Below are positions 1 through 8,993 of a DNA stretch of 64,000 nucleotides, piece after piece; the first letter of the stretch is position 1; each line of letters begins with the position of its first letter. The position numbers and the translations under genes were made by a program. Origin of the DNA: Thermanaeromonas toyohensis ToBE. Its GTDB lineage: Bacteria > Bacillota > DSM-521 > Neomoorellales > Neomoorellaceae. The stretch covers positions 949,587 through 1,013,586 of the forward strand of contig NZ_LT838272.1 of the NCBI RefSeq assembly GCF_900176005.1, in the 5' to 3' direction. A model generated the notes under the pieces. That model saw only the letters and a program-made list of their open reading frames with translations. It ran no database searches and was not told the DNA's origin.

Positions 1-1035
1 GGAGGATATTATCTCCAAGCCGAAGACGAACTAGCCGCCCTGCACATATGCATAGGGGCCTCTTTAGGTGGCCTTAAGGCCATGACCGCCACCTCCGGTC
101 CTGGCTACATTCTTTACGCTGACCCTTACGGCTGGGCCATAGGCAGCGAAATACCAGTAGTCATAGTCAACGCCCAGCGGGTAGGCCCGGTGAGCGGCAT
201 TACCGGTGCACCGGGGCAGGGCGAATTTTACCTAAGCCGCTACCCCACCCAGGGGGGCAACTTTGAAACCATAGTCCTAGCCCCCAACAGCGTACAAGAA
301 GCCTTCACCTTAACCGTAGAAGCCTTCTACCTAGCTGAGCGCTTCCGCACTCCCGTAACCCTTTTAGCCGACCAGCTAGTCACCGATGGCTGGGAGACCC
401 TTATCCTGCCCGAAACAGAAGAAGAAATACAGGCCATGGGCCTTAAAGTGATACCCCGCAGGATAAAAGAGGGGCCCGAATTTTACCCCGCCACTGACGA
501 AATAGACATACCCCCAGTAGTTTTAGGACACAACACAGGGGCCGCCTGCTCCGACTGGACACCCACCGCCGAAGGATATGACACCGAAGAAGTAGAATGG
601 CAGCATAAACATGCCTACCGTCTCATCTACAAAATAAGGAACCACAAAGACCTCATCACCCGCTATGAAGCCTACTTCCTAGAAGACGACCCTGAAGTCA
701 TCCTAGTATCCTATGGAAGCCCCTCTCGAGTGGTAAAGAGTGCGGTCAAGGCAGCCCGGGAAAAGGGCCTAAAGGTAGGGGGATTGCGCTTAATCTCCTT
801 ATGGCCTTTCCCGGATGAAATATTCACCAAGACCGCCAAATACCTCTCCGTAGAACTGAACTATGACGGCCAGCTAGTGCGCGAAGTACAGCGGGCCATG
901 CCTAAGGGGAGCGAAGTCCACTTCATGGGTAAATGCGGCGAGCTACCCACAGTAGCCGAACTAATGGAACTCATAGAAGCGCTACTAAAAGGGCAACCCC
1001 TTAAAGCCAAACCTTGGGAAATGGAGGCGTGGTAA
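1..1035 (+). CDS. korA: 2-oxoacid:ferredoxin oxidoreductase alpha subunit (5' partial)
   Basis: The reading frame is open from the first base of the window, so the true start lies upstream; 344 residues are visible. It begins with the EDELAAL...GASLGGLKAMTATSGPG block typical of the pyrimidine-binding domain of 2-oxoacid oxidoreductase alpha subunits, and the rest covers domain II (YGSPSRVVKSAVKAAREKG). The family oxidatively decarboxylates 2-oxoacids to acyl-CoA with ferredoxin as acceptor, or runs in reverse as a carboxylase. It is followed at once by the beta and gamma subunits and by sucC-sucD, which points to 2-oxoglutarate rather than pyruvate as substrate; that assignment is inference from context. 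An upstream ferredoxin-like subunit (korD) could exist outside the window. Confidence 0.9.
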   Translation, partial: GGYYLQAEDELAALHICIGASLGGLKAMTATSGPGYILYADPYGWAIGSEIPVVIVNAQRVGPVSGITGAPGQGEFYLSRYPTQGGNFETIVLAPNSVQEAFTLTVEAFYLAERFRTPVTLLADQLVTDGWETLILPETEEEIQAMGLKVIPRRIKEGPEFYPATDEIDIPPVVLGHNTGAACSDWTPTAEGYDTEEVEWQHKHAYRLIYKIRNHKDLITRYEAYFLEDDPEVILVSYGSPSRVVKSAVKAAREKGLKVGGLRLISLWPFPDEIFTKTAKYLSVELNYDGQLVREVQRAMPKGSEVHFMGKCGELPTVAELMELIEALLKGQPLKAKPWEMEAW

Positions 1036-1036
1036 G

Positions 1037-1885
1037 ATGGATTATCTCGCTACCAAATACCTAAGGCCACGGAAGATACCCAGCACAGCCTGTAGCGGCT
1101 GCGGCTTAGGCCAGATCCATAAAAAAGTAGTAAAAGCCATTGACGAACTAGGGCTAGACATCGGGGACGTAATCTGGGGCACAGGTATAGGCTGCGCTGG
1201 TCGCCAGACCTTTAACACCTGGAAAGGGGATAACTTCGCCGGAACCCATGGCCGGGTCTACGCCCTAGCCACAGGACTGAGACTGGCTTTACCGCCAGAC
1301 AAAAAGATCATCCTCACTGTAGGCGACGGTGACGCCTTCGGTATCGGCTTTAACCACCTTTTAAATTGCGCCCGCCGGAATGTGGATATTACCGTCATCG
1401 TATGCGATAACTTAGGCTACATGTCCACAGGAGGCCAATACGGCTGGACTACACCAGAAGGCTACCGCACAGATAGTAGCCCTTACGGGATGTGGGAGCC
1501 CAACTGGATGCAAGGCGGCCGAGATGTACTAAATATCCTGCGGGAAGCGGGAGCCACTTTCCTGGCCCGGCATACGAGCATAGAAGGCCAGGAGGCAGTA
1601 GAGAGCATAAAGAAGGCCATCCTCAATAAAGGCTTCTCCTTGGTGCACATGCCCTACCCTTGCGTTACCAACTTTGCCGAAAGGGCCCTGGGCAGCAGAA
1701 GACCTGCCGTAATGTACAAATGGTTTAAAGAGCGCACTATTAAGCTTAATGAAAGGGTGGACGAGAAAGCCTTAGGGGATATATATTTTCGCACAGGCAT
1801 CTACCATGACGCCAGCAATAGCCGGCCCGAGTTTGCCGAATCTTTAAGGAGCCGGGTGGCCGAAATACAGAGGAGGTTCCGGTAA
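1037..1885 (+). CDS. korB: 2-oxoacid:ferredoxin oxidoreductase beta subunit (TPP-binding)
   Basis: 282 residues, the usual length for KorB. The N-terminus carries CSGCGLG (Cys19 and Cys22), part of the iron-sulfur ligand set of this subunit. The thiamine-diphosphate and Mg-binding region is seen as GDGDAFGIGFNHL followed by DNLGYMSTGGQ. The start codon lies 1 base after the korA stop, with GGAGG 9 bases upstream, so translation is probably coupled. It forms the catalytic core with the alpha subunit and passes electrons to ferredoxin in the cytoplasm. Confidence 0.93.
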   Translation: MDYLATKYLRPRKIPSTACSGCGLGQIHKKVVKAIDELGLDIGDVIWGTGIGCAGRQTFNTWKGDNFAGTHGRVYALATGLRLALPPDKKIILTVGDGDAFGIGFNHLLNCARRNVDITVIVCDNLGYMSTGGQYGWTTPEGYRTDSSPYGMWEPNWMQGGRDVLNILREAGATFLARHTSIEGQEAVESIKKAILNKGFSLVHMPYPCVTNFAERALGSRRPAVMYKWFKERTIKLNERVDEKALGDIYFRTGIYHDASNSRPEFAESLRSRVAEIQRRFR

Positions 1886-1887
1886 AA

Positions 1888-2415
1888 ATGGCCAAAAGGA
1901 CCGAAGTATTGGTAAGCGGATTTGGAGGCCAGGGAGTGGTAAGGATAGGCCAGGCTTTAAGCCTTGCGGCAGTATACCAGGGGCTATACACCACCATGCT
2001 TATAAGCCATGGGACAGAGACCCGGGGGGGTTATGTCCGCAGCCAGGTAGTCATGTCTGAGGAGCCCATCGATAGCCCGGTGGTGGAGAATCCCGATTAT
2101 TTCTGCGCCCTTTCCAAAGCAGCTTATAACCGGTTTAAGCATTTAGTAAGCCACGGGATAATAATCTACGACCCAGGCTACGTAGAACCCGACGATAGCC
2201 TTAAAGTTAAGCAGATCCCCCTTAACGCTAGAGATTTAGCGGAAGAAAAGCTCGGCCGGGAGCTTTTCGCCAACGCTATTGTCATGGGGGCCTTAAGCAA
2301 GCTTATGGCAGGCTTGCTGGATAAGGATATAGTTATAAAAGCCATGCTGGAGCGTATCCCCCGGTTCCACGAAGAAAACAAAAAGGCTTTTGAACTAGGA
2401 TATAGCCTGCTTTAA
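1888..2415 (+). CDS. korC: 2-oxoacid:ferredoxin oxidoreductase gamma subunit
   Basis: 175 residues matching the separate gamma subunit of four-subunit 2-oxoacid oxidoreductases: GFGGQGVVRIGQAL near the N-terminus and SHGTETRGGYVRSQVVMS further on, both hallmarks of the CoA-binding gamma domain. It starts 2 bases after korB, with an AGGAGG upstream. Together with korA and korB and the following sucCD it makes an operon for interconversion of 2-oxoglutarate, succinyl-CoA and succinate. Confidence 0.92.
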   Translation: MAKRTEVLVSGFGGQGVVRIGQALSLAAVYQGLYTTMLISHGTETRGGYVRSQVVMSEEPIDSPVVENPDYFCALSKAAYNRFKHLVSHGIIIYDPGYVEPDDSLKVKQIPLNARDLAEEKLGRELFANAIVMGALSKLMAGLLDKDIVIKAMLERIPRFHEENKKAFELGYSLL

Positions 2416-2433
2416 AAGGGGAAATGGGCGGCC

Positions 2434-3567
2434 ATGAAGCTATATGAATATGAGGGGAAAGAGCTATTCCGGCGGGGAGGAATACCTGTTCCCCAAGGGA
2501 AGGTAGCTAGCAGCCCTGAAGAAGCCTATTTAGTAGCAGCCGAGATAGGGAAAGAAGTGGTTATAAAGTCCCAGATATTGCAAGGAGGTCGAGGCAAAGC
2601 CGGGGGTATAAAGTTCGCTGCTTCTCCTGAAGAGGCGAAAGCCTGGGCCAGCGAGCTTCTGGGCCAGAAGCTTAAGACAGAAGAAATAAAGAAGGTGCTA
2701 GTAGAAGAGAAGCTAGACATCGCTGAAGAATGGTACCTTTCCTTCACTGTAGATCCAGCGGCGGGCGCCCCCCTCCTTATGGCCAGCCGGTCGGGAGGAG
2801 TAGACATAGAAGAGATAGCTCTTCAGACGCCAGAGAAGATCATTACCGAAAGGATCAACATTTTCCATGGCCTTATGCCTTTCCAAGCCCGTCGCGCTGC
2901 CTTTGCTTTAGGACTAGAAGGGAATAAAGTAAATGAATTAGCCTCCCTCCTGCTAAAGCTTTACCGTCTATTTCGCCAGTATGATGCTGAACTAGTGGAG
3001 ATCAACCCCCTAGTGGTTACCTCACAAGGAGAGTTTATAGCTGCTGACGCTAAAGTAATCATTTACGATAACGCCCTTTACCGCCAGAAGGAATTTGTAA
3101 AAGGCCCGGAAAGGTTTGAAGACGAAAGGGAATATAGGGCTTCCCAATACGGGCTGAGCTATGTAAAGCTAGACGGCAACATAGGAGTGCTTTGCACCGG
3201 AGCTGGCCTTACCATGACCACCCTAGATCTCATCACCTATTACGGTGGACGTCCAGCTAATTTCCTAGAATTTGGTGGAGCCACCTATAGGAACTCATAT
3301 TATGCCCTGGAAATAGTCTTAAGCGACCCGGATGTAAAAGTGATACTCATAAACACCTTTGGGTTAGTGGCACGGGCAGACGTTATAAGCGAGGGGTTGG
3401 CCCAAGCCATTGAAGAACTAAAGCCCCAAGTACCCATAGTGGCTTCCATACGGGGCACTGGAGAAGAAGAAGCGCGTAAAATTTTGGAGAGCCGCGTAGG
3501 CTTAAAACTTTTCCCCAACGTAGAAGCGGCAGTACAAGAAGCTGTACGCCTAGCAGGATCCTCTTAA
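2434..3567 (+). CDS. sucC: Succinate-CoA ligase (ADP-forming) beta subunit
   Basis: 377 residues, near the usual 385-390. The N-terminal ATP-grasp domain begins MKLYEYEGKELFRRGGIPVP and includes KSQILQGGRGKAGG; VEINPLVV is the Mg-binding segment; the C-terminal ligase domain shows LEFGGAT (NFLEFGGA, where the family has NFLDvGGGA). It makes ATP from succinyl-CoA or runs in reverse, together with SucD. The FLEFGG variant replaces the usual DVGG, a small departure that is also seen in ligases acting on other acids, so the exact acyl substrate is less certain than the family. Confidence 0.9.
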   Translation: MKLYEYEGKELFRRGGIPVPQGKVASSPEEAYLVAAEIGKEVVIKSQILQGGRGKAGGIKFAASPEEAKAWASELLGQKLKTEEIKKVLVEEKLDIAEEWYLSFTVDPAAGAPLLMASRSGGVDIEEIALQTPEKIITERINIFHGLMPFQARRAAFALGLEGNKVNELASLLLKLYRLFRQYDAELVEINPLVVTSQGEFIAADAKVIIYDNALYRQKEFVKGPERFEDEREYRASQYGLSYVKLDGNIGVLCTGAGLTMTTLDLITYYGGRPANFLEFGGATYRNSYYALEIVLSDPDVKVILINTFGLVARADVISEGLAQAIEELKPQVPIVASIRGTGEEEARKILESRVGLKLFPNVEAAVQEAVRLAGSS

Positions 3568-3600
3568 AGGCGAAAATAAGGTGGAGGGATAGACTACCTT

Positions 3601-4485
3601 ATGGCTATATTACTCACTAAAGACACGAAAGTTTTAGTCCAGGGCATTACAGGGAATGAAGGCACCTTTTGGACCAGGCACATGCTGGATGCGGGCACTA
3701 AAATAGTGGCGGGGGTTACCCCGGGCAAAGGTGGAAACCAGGTACACGGAGTACCGGTCTACAACACAGTAGCTGAGGCGGTAAAAAAGCATGGGGCAGA
3801 AGCTTCCGTAGTATTTGTTCCTCCGGCCTTTGCTAAAGATGCTGTATTTGAAGCCCTGGAGGCAGGGATAAAGCTGGTAGTATTGCTAGCCGACGGGGTT
3901 CCTTTACATGATGCTATGGAAATACGGGCTTTAAGCCGGCAGATCGGAGCGACTGTCTTAGGGCCCAATACGCCGGGTATGGCCAGCATAGGCCAAGCCA
4001 TGTTGGGCTTTATCCCTGTATGGCTAGCGGATGTGTACCGTGTTGGCCCTGTTGGCGTAGTAGCCAGGAGCGGTAGCCTTACCAATGAAGTATGCTCCCA
4101 CATTGTAGCTGCAGGGCTGGGGCAGAGCACTTTTGTAGGCTTAGGAGGGGACCCGGTCCCTGGGACCCGGCTAACTGAGGTCATGGCTCTTTTTGAGAAA
4201 GATCCAGCCACAGAAGCGCTAGTAGTTATAGGGGAAGTAGGGGGCACCATGGAGGAAGAGGCGGCTGAAATGATAGAGAGAAGGGAGTTTACTAAGCCGG
4301 TGGTATGCTTCATTGCTGGCCGCTCTGCCCCGCCTGGTAAGAAGATGGGTCACGCGGGAGCCATCATCACTATGGGTAAAGGTTCAGTTAAAGGGAAGGA
4401 AGAGGCTTTAAAGAGAGCGGGCGCCCTGGTAGCCACCAGGCCCGCAGAGGTAGGCAGGCTTCTTAGGGAGGCTTTGAGAAGTTAA
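3601..4485 (+). CDS. sucD: Succinate-CoA ligase alpha subunit
   Basis: 294 residues. The start MAILLTKDTKVLVQGITGNEG is the canonical SucD N-terminus with the CoA-binding Rossmann fold. The phosphorylated histidine sits in KKMGHAGAI (His251), and GPNTPG and ARSGSLTNEV are conserved CoA-ligase segments. GGAGGG lies 12 bases before the ATG, slightly distant. It is the last gene before a clear intrinsic terminator, so it closes the kor-suc operon. Partner of the sucC product. Confidence 0.93.
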   Translation: MAILLTKDTKVLVQGITGNEGTFWTRHMLDAGTKIVAGVTPGKGGNQVHGVPVYNTVAEAVKKHGAEASVVFVPPAFAKDAVFEALEAGIKLVVLLADGVPLHDAMEIRALSRQIGATVLGPNTPGMASIGQAMLGFIPVWLADVYRVGPVGVVARSGSLTNEVCSHIVAAGLGQSTFVGLGGDPVPGTRLTEVMALFEKDPATEALVVIGEVGGTMEEEAAEMIERREFTKPVVCFIAGRSAPPGKKMGHAGAIITMGKGSVKGKEEALKRAGALVATRPAEVGRLLREALRS

Positions 4486-4529
4486 GCTATAGATAAATTT
4501 GGAGGAAGAGTAGGGAAGCTATAATTTAC

Positions 4530-4571
4530 ACAGGGTGGTCCCTAGGCTGAGGGGGCACCCTGTACTTTTTT
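4530..4571 (+). terminator. Rho-independent terminator after sucD
   Basis: An 8-bp perfect stem (ACAGGGTG pairing with CACCCTGT at 4556-4563) is followed by a short spacer and a run of six T. It ends the kor-suc operon. Confidence 0.85.
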
Positions 4572-4615
4572 AATACCCCTTATTGATTTACTACATTTCT
4601 TGTAACCTTTAGCTT

Positions 4616-4789
4616 TCATCCAATGTTCGGGGGCTTAAAGGCAATATCAACATCAACAGGTAAGAAAGGCTTGGGTGCCATCCCGAGTAACATTCCCTTT
4701 TCTTCGTAAGCGAGATTTGATGTTACTTTATCACTCAATTGCTCAAAAAGCGGAGAGAAAGTGGAATAAAAATGGAGATGAACTTTTGC
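4616..4789 (-). pseudogene. Possible decayed gene fragment
   Basis: The space between the sucD terminator and the next gene (about 280 bases) contains no good gene. On the minus strand there is a 57-codon open stretch that begins at an in-frame stop, has no start codon with a ribosome-binding site near its beginning, and ends with protein-like text (EEKGMLLGMAPKPFLPVDVD). I do not recognise the family. It may be the C-terminal remnant of a lost gene or chance; confidence is low. Confidence 0.2.
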
Positions 4790-4850
4790 TCATTAGTTAA
4801 GTGGTATTTAAGTGGCCTTTAGCCAATGGTAAAATAATGTCAGAGAACCT

Positions 4851-5123
4851 CTAGAGAGCGGTGGGTTTCTCCTGGTCTTGTTCAGTAGAAACTTCCTTGC
4901 TAGAGGTTGCTTTAGAAGCCTTACGTAAGTTAAAACGGTGGAGCATGTTTAAAAAAGCCATAATTAAAGCTCCTGCTAGAGTAGAAGCGAAAATCACTAC
5001 CACCAGGGAAACTTGCGAGAACTTCCAAGTTAAAAAGTAAATATCCACTGGCTTAGCATTTTGGACAGCAAAGATGGCCACGAGCAAAGTAAAAATTAGG
5101 ACTAAAAGGCCATAAATTTGCAC
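4851..5123 (-). CDS. LapA-domain (DUF1049) membrane protein
   Basis: 90 residues from a GTG start. AAGGAGG lies 8 bases upstream of this GTG, while the longer frame starting with TTG at 5153 has no ribosome-binding site and would put that AAGGAGG inside the gene, so the shorter form is preferred. Two membrane helices (about residues 3-22 and 37-62) flank a short loop with FAVQNAKPVDIYFLTW, the signature of the lipopolysaccharide-assembly-A-like domain. In Gram-positive bacteria the role is unknown. It is followed by a short charged tail rich in Ser, Lys and Glu. Confidence 0.75.
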   Translation of the reverse strand: MQIYGLLVLIFTLLVAIFAVQNAKPVDIYFLTWKFSQVSLVVVIFASTLAGALIMAFLNMLHRFNLRKASKATSSKEVSTEQDQEKPTAL

Positions 5124-5226
5124 ATTTAAGGCCTCCTTTTTGCTTTGGCGCAAGCTCTTTCAGCCAAGCCTTAGCTTTTTGCCTACATTATAACATATAA
5201 CATATTAGGGTGGAGCTAAGATAACT

Positions 5227-6183
5227 TTAAAACCAGCCCTTCTTCCGGAAATAACCCACCATCCCTCCGGCCACCAATACCATTAAGCCTAGAGCCCAGT
5301 AATACCCGTACCGCCATTCCAGCTCTGGCATATACCGGAAGTTCATACCGTAGATCCCGGCGATTAAACTTAAAGGCATCATGATAGTGGTAACAAGGGT
5401 AAGAACCTTCATGACTTCATTGAGCCGGTTAGAAATTAATGATAGATAGATTTCCAGGGCGGAGCCTATAAGCTCATGTAGTGTTTCTACATGGTCCACT
5501 AACCTCAAGTACTCATTGTATATATCCAGGAAAAATACCCGGTTTTCCGTCTTTACTAAGGGGAACTCGGGATGGCAAAGGAGATCTACTACATCTCGCT
5601 GGGGGCCCAAAAATTTCCGCAGCCTTATGGCTTGGCGGCGGAGAAGAAAGATTTGGTTTAAAACTGTACGTCCAGGTCGGCGGAAAACGTCTTCTTCGAT
5701 CTCTTCTATTTTGTCTTCTAGACGGTCAAAGAAAGGGAAGAACTCGGAAGTTAGAGCCTCTAAGAGGGTATAGAGAAGGTAATCCATCCCTTTGCGGAAA
5801 AGGGAGGGGTTGGTCTGATAAGAAGACCAAAGGCGCTCGAGGAAGTCAAGTTTTTCCTCGTGAATAGTTACTATGTAATGGGGGCCAAGAAATATATTTA
5901 AAAAAGTAGTAAGAGACTTAAGCTGGGGCCTTGGGCTTACACAGCGTAAGGTTATAAAGATATAATCTTCATATTGGGCCAACCCTGGCCGGGAAGGGGG
6001 GCGGTGGCAATCGGCTACGGCTAAGGGATGGAAACCGAAGGTAGAAATAAGGATATCTAATTCCTTGGGGGAAGGGTGAGAGAGATCTAACCAGGTGTAA
6101 GCGCCTTCATGGCGGGGATTAAATCCCGGGGGTAGTTCTTTCTTAAGGTTTCCATCAGCATCCACTAGCAAAACACGTCGCAA
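5227..6183 (-). CDS. corA: CorA-family magnesium/cobalt transporter
   Basis: 318 residues, normal for CorA. The C-terminus has two membrane helices with the gate motif GMN (residues 279-281, in IAGIYGMNFRYMPEL), preceded by the long cytoplasmic alpha-helical funnel. It should form a homopentameric Mg2+ channel in the plasma membrane. The start codon is TTG, with GGAGGTG 8 bases upstream. It is transcribed alone, divergently from the metallo-hydrolase gene. Confidence 0.92.
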   Translation of the reverse strand: MRRVLLVDADGNLKKELPPGFNPRHEGAYTWLDLSHPSPKELDILISTFGFHPLAVADCHRPPSRPGLAQYEDYIFITLRCVSPRPQLKSLTTFLNIFLGPHYIVTIHEEKLDFLERLWSSYQTNPSLFRKGMDYLLYTLLEALTSEFFPFFDRLEDKIEEIEEDVFRRPGRTVLNQIFLLRRQAIRLRKFLGPQRDVVDLLCHPEFPLVKTENRVFFLDIYNEYLRLVDHVETLHELIGSALEIYLSLISNRLNEVMKVLTLVTTIMMPLSLIAGIYGMNFRYMPELEWRYGYYWALGLMVLVAGGMVGYFRKKGWF

Positions 6184-6400
6184 GTATAAAGCACCTCCTC
6201 TTTTTCTAGTTTACCAATTTTAAACCCGGCTGACTTCTGCCTTAAGGGACGGTATAGGGGTGTTAAGGCATGGTTATACTAGTAACATGATCCTTTCCCT
6301 ATTATTGCATAGCGGGGGATTTTATGATAATATTGGCATTAAAATAGCAAAAATTCCATTTAAATCATAGACACAAATAATTGGTAAAGGAGGACAAAAA

Positions 6401-7084
6401 ATGCAGGTCCGCTGGTTAGGCCATGCAAGCTTTCTCTTTACTACACCCCAGGGAGTCCGTGTTCTCACAGATCCTTATGGGCCCGAGGTTTCACCAGCAG
6501 CTAAGGAGGTGGAAGCCGATGTGGTAACGGTGAGCCACGAACACTTTGACCATAATTACTTAGCTGGGGTAAAGGGCCAACCCCTGGTATGGCGCGGGCT
6601 TAAGGAAGACGGGCAGGATTGGAACGAAGTTAATGAAACCTTCAAAGATCTGCATGTCTATAGTATCCCTGTGTACCATGATGAAGTCCAAGGAGAAAAA
6701 AGGGGTAAAAACACCATTTTTGTTTTCGAAGTAGGGGATTTACGTTTAGCTCATTTGGGAGATCTGGGCCACGTGCTAGAAGTAGAGCATGCTCAGAAGA
6801 TAGGCCCCCTGGACATACTTATGGTTCCGGTAGGTGGCTATTTTACTATAGATGCCCGTGAGGCCTGGCAGGTAGTGGGGTTACTTAAGCCGCGGCTAGT
6901 TTTCCCTATGCATTACTTAACACCTGGTATGCGTGGTTTCCCCATAGCTAAGGTGGATGAATTTACCTCGGGGCGGGCGAACGTGCGCCACCTAGGAGTA
7001 AGTGAGGTAGAAGTGAACAAGGGAAACCTTCCTCCAGAGACGGAGGTTTGGGTCCTAAGCCTTAATGGCGGTGTAACGCTGTAA
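6401..7084 (+). CDS. Metallo-beta-lactamase-fold hydrolase (Lactamase_B_3 type)
   Basis: 227 residues. The metal site is visible as SHEHFDH (His46, His48, Asp50, His51), with later ligands in LAHLGDLGH and PMHYLTPG. This is the small UPF0173/YtkL-like branch of the fold, whose natural substrates are mostly unknown. A strong AAAGGAGG lies 8 bases before the ATG. The 217-base divergent spacer with corA holds only a weak promoter candidate (TTGCAT at 6305, TAATAT at 6328, 17-base spacer). The next gene follows within 4 bases, so the two are probably cotranscribed. Confidence 0.8.
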   Translation: MQVRWLGHASFLFTTPQGVRVLTDPYGPEVSPAAKEVEADVVTVSHEHFDHNYLAGVKGQPLVWRGLKEDGQDWNEVNETFKDLHVYSIPVYHDEVQGEKRGKNTIFVFEVGDLRLAHLGDLGHVLEVEHAQKIGPLDILMVPVGGYFTIDAREAWQVVGLLKPRLVFPMHYLTPGMRGFPIAKVDEFTSGRANVRHLGVSEVEVNKGNLPPETEVWVLSLNGGVTL

Positions 7085-7087
7085 CCT

Positions 7088-7687
7088 ATGGAAGGAATGG
7101 GTGCTTATACCACGGTAGCTACCCAGGCGGAGGTGGAGGTGAAAATTGAGCGGTCCAGATTTTTAGCCTGGGTACAGGAGGCTAGCACTGAAGAAGAAGC
7201 TCGAGCTATTATAAGTGAGCGCCAGCGGTTACACAGGGAAGCCACCCATAATTGTTTTGCCTACCGCCTGGGATTGCCCCCAAAGGAAATAGTATACTAT
7301 AGCGATGCGGGGGAACCGAGCGGTACAGCCGGCCGTCCTATTTTGGGTGCTATTTTGAGTTTAGGTTTAACAAATGTAGTGGTAGTAGTAAGTAGGTATT
7401 TTGGAGGCAAGAAGCTAGGCAAAAGGGGGCTTATCGAAGCTTATAGCGGTGTAGCCCGCAAAGCGTTAGAGAAGGCTGGCCGGGTGGTTAAAGTTATCAC
7501 TAGGCAGGTAGAGCTTGTCTGTACTTATCCTGGGCTAGACCGGGTGCTTAAATTTTTAAATTCCTATGGTGGCCGCGTGGTGGCTGCAGATTATGGGGAG
7601 GAAGTCCGCCTAACTATAGAAGTACCTGAAGGAGTTGGGGAGCAATTTTGGTCACAGATAGAAGCATGGGCTCGTTTTAACAATTAA
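7088..7687 (+). CDS. YigZ/IMPACT-family protein
   Basis: 199 residues. The family block is clear: ERSRFLAWV, ATHNCFAYRLG, YYSDAGEPSGTAGRPIL and VVVSRYFGGKKLGKRGLIEAY, the UPF0029 N-terminal domain, followed by a second alpha/beta domain of about 65 residues. Bacterial YigZ-type proteins are linked to translation regulation by homology to IMPACT, but the biochemical role is not settled. Translation may start at the first ATG or at the internal ATG at 7097; neither has a strong ribosome-binding site. Confidence 0.82.
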   Translation: MEGMGAYTTVATQAEVEVKIERSRFLAWVQEASTEEEARAIISERQRLHREATHNCFAYRLGLPPKEIVYYSDAGEPSGTAGRPILGAILSLGLTNVVVVVSRYFGGKKLGKRGLIEAYSGVARKALEKAGRVVKVITRQVELVCTYPGLDRVLKFLNSYGGRVVAADYGEEVRLTIEVPEGVGEQFWSQIEAWARFNN

Positions 7688-7688
7688 A

Positions 7689-7710
7689 GGGGCAAGGCAG
7701 CCCTTGCCCC
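7689..7710. terminator. Hairpin between convergent genes
   Basis: A perfect 9-bp stem (GGGGCAAGG / CCTTGCCCC) with a 4-base loop lies between the convergent yigZ-like gene and cinA. On the minus strand it is followed by TTTAATT, so it mainly serves cinA; on the plus strand no T-run follows. Confidence 0.6.
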
Positions 7711-7717
7711 AGTAAGT

Positions 7718-8953
7718 TTAACCTTTAAGGAGCCTCCAGAGCATATCCAGGGCACTCTGGGTGGCTCTCCACTTGATTTCTTCCCTTAATCCTTGGAAGA
7801 GTTCCCTTCGTACTTGGGTAGTCCCTTGGTAATCTATAGCTAGATAGACCAGGCCTACTGGCTTAGCTGGAGTTCCCCCGCCGGGACCGGCGATGCCGGT
7901 GATGCCTATACCAATGTCGGTCCCGGCTAGCCCCCGTACCCCCCTGGCCATGGCTAAGGCTACCTCTTCACTTACTGCTCCCCTAGAGGCCAGTATTTCT
8001 GTAGTTACCCCGAGGAGCTGGAGTTTAACTTTATTGTTATAAGCTACTATACCTTGATGGAAATAGGCTGAACTTCCAGGGATGTTGGTAAGACGATGGG
8101 CAAGAAGCCCACCGGTGCAAGATTCCGCTACCGCCAAGGTCAAACCTTTAAGAGTAAGCAGGTTCCCTACTACACCTTCTAGAGTATCCCCATCGGATCC
8201 AAAAATATGCTCCTTAAGCCGCTGCCGGATCTCCTTTTCCAAGGGTTTAATGAGATCTAAGGCTGCTTCAGTATCTTTTGCTTTAGCCGTAATCCTTAAA
8301 TGTATTTCCCCTGGGCTAGCCAAGGTAGCTAAAGTAGGGTTGGTTCCCTTAAGGAGATCCTGGATCTTTTCTTCTACGGCTGATTCCCCCAAGCCAGTTA
8401 TTTTTAATACTCGCGAGAAAATTATCTCCTTGCTGGTGCTGTATTGCTGGAGAAGGGGTAAAAGCTTTTCCGTGAGCATCACCCGGAACTCAGAGGGAGG
8501 GCCAGGTAAGCAGGCGTATAATTTACCGTTGTGTTCCAGGAATATTCCGGGAGCGGTACCCAAGGGGTTATCTAAGGGTATAGCTCCACGGGGGAAGAGG
8601 GCTTGCTTTAAGTTCTGAGGCGGCATAGGGCGGTCTCGGAGGCTAAAAAAACGGATTATATGTTCCCTGGCCGAAGGATTTTCCTCTAGGGGTAAGCCTA
8701 AGGCCCCGGCTAGGGCTTCCCGAGTAAGGTCATCTTCTGTAGGGCCTAAGCCACCACAAACAATGATGAGATCAGCCCTTTTTCCAGCCTCTTGTATAGC
8801 TTCCTTAATGCGCTCTAGGTTATCTCCTACCACTACTTGGCGGAAAATACTGATACCTGCTTTAGCTAACTCCTGGGACAAAAAAGCTGCGTTGGTGTTT
8901 ATTATCTGGCCTAAAAGAAGTTCAGTTCCTGTAAATATGGCTTCAGCCTGCAA
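7718..8953 (-). CDS. cinA: CinA-family protein (competence/damage-inducible; NMN deamidase domain)
   Basis: 411 residues, full length. The N-terminal MoCF/COG1058 domain (about 1-170) has FTGTELLLGQIINTNA and CGGLGPTEDDLTREA; the C-terminal CinA amidohydrolase domain (about 250-411) has AESCTGGLLAHRL and TGIAGPGG. Such proteins hydrolyse ADP-ribose in the N domain and deamidate nicotinamide mononucleotide in the C domain (pyridine nucleotide salvage). A good promoter (TTGCCA-N17-TATACT) lies upstream, with a 44-codon gene between promoter and cinA. Confidence 0.93.
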   Translation of the reverse strand: MQAEAIFTGTELLLGQIINTNAAFLSQELAKAGISIFRQVVVGDNLERIKEAIQEAGKRADLIIVCGGLGPTEDDLTREALAGALGLPLEENPSAREHIIRFFSLRDRPMPPQNLKQALFPRGAIPLDNPLGTAPGIFLEHNGKLYACLPGPPSEFRVMLTEKLLPLLQQYSTSKEIIFSRVLKITGLGESAVEEKIQDLLKGTNPTLATLASPGEIHLRITAKAKDTEAALDLIKPLEKEIRQRLKEHIFGSDGDTLEGVVGNLLTLKGLTLAVAESCTGGLLAHRLTNIPGSSAYFHQGIVAYNNKVKLQLLGVTTEILASRGAVSEEVALAMARGVRGLAGTDIGIGITGIAGPGGGTPAKPVGLVYLAIDYQGTTQVRRELFQGLREEIKWRATQSALDMLWRLLKG

Positions 8954-8993
8954 AGAAATTGCCTCCTTGACTAACTAGAAGAGTGGCCTGTTT

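Noticed and set aside
3759-4313. Long minus-strand frame opposite sucD
   Set aside because: It mirrors sucD codon structure, has no ribosome-binding site and encodes a Ser/Thr/Pro-rich text typical of antisense shadow.
8082-8618. Plus-strand frame opposite cinA
   Set aside because: Antisense shadow of a well-conserved gene, with no start signal or family features.
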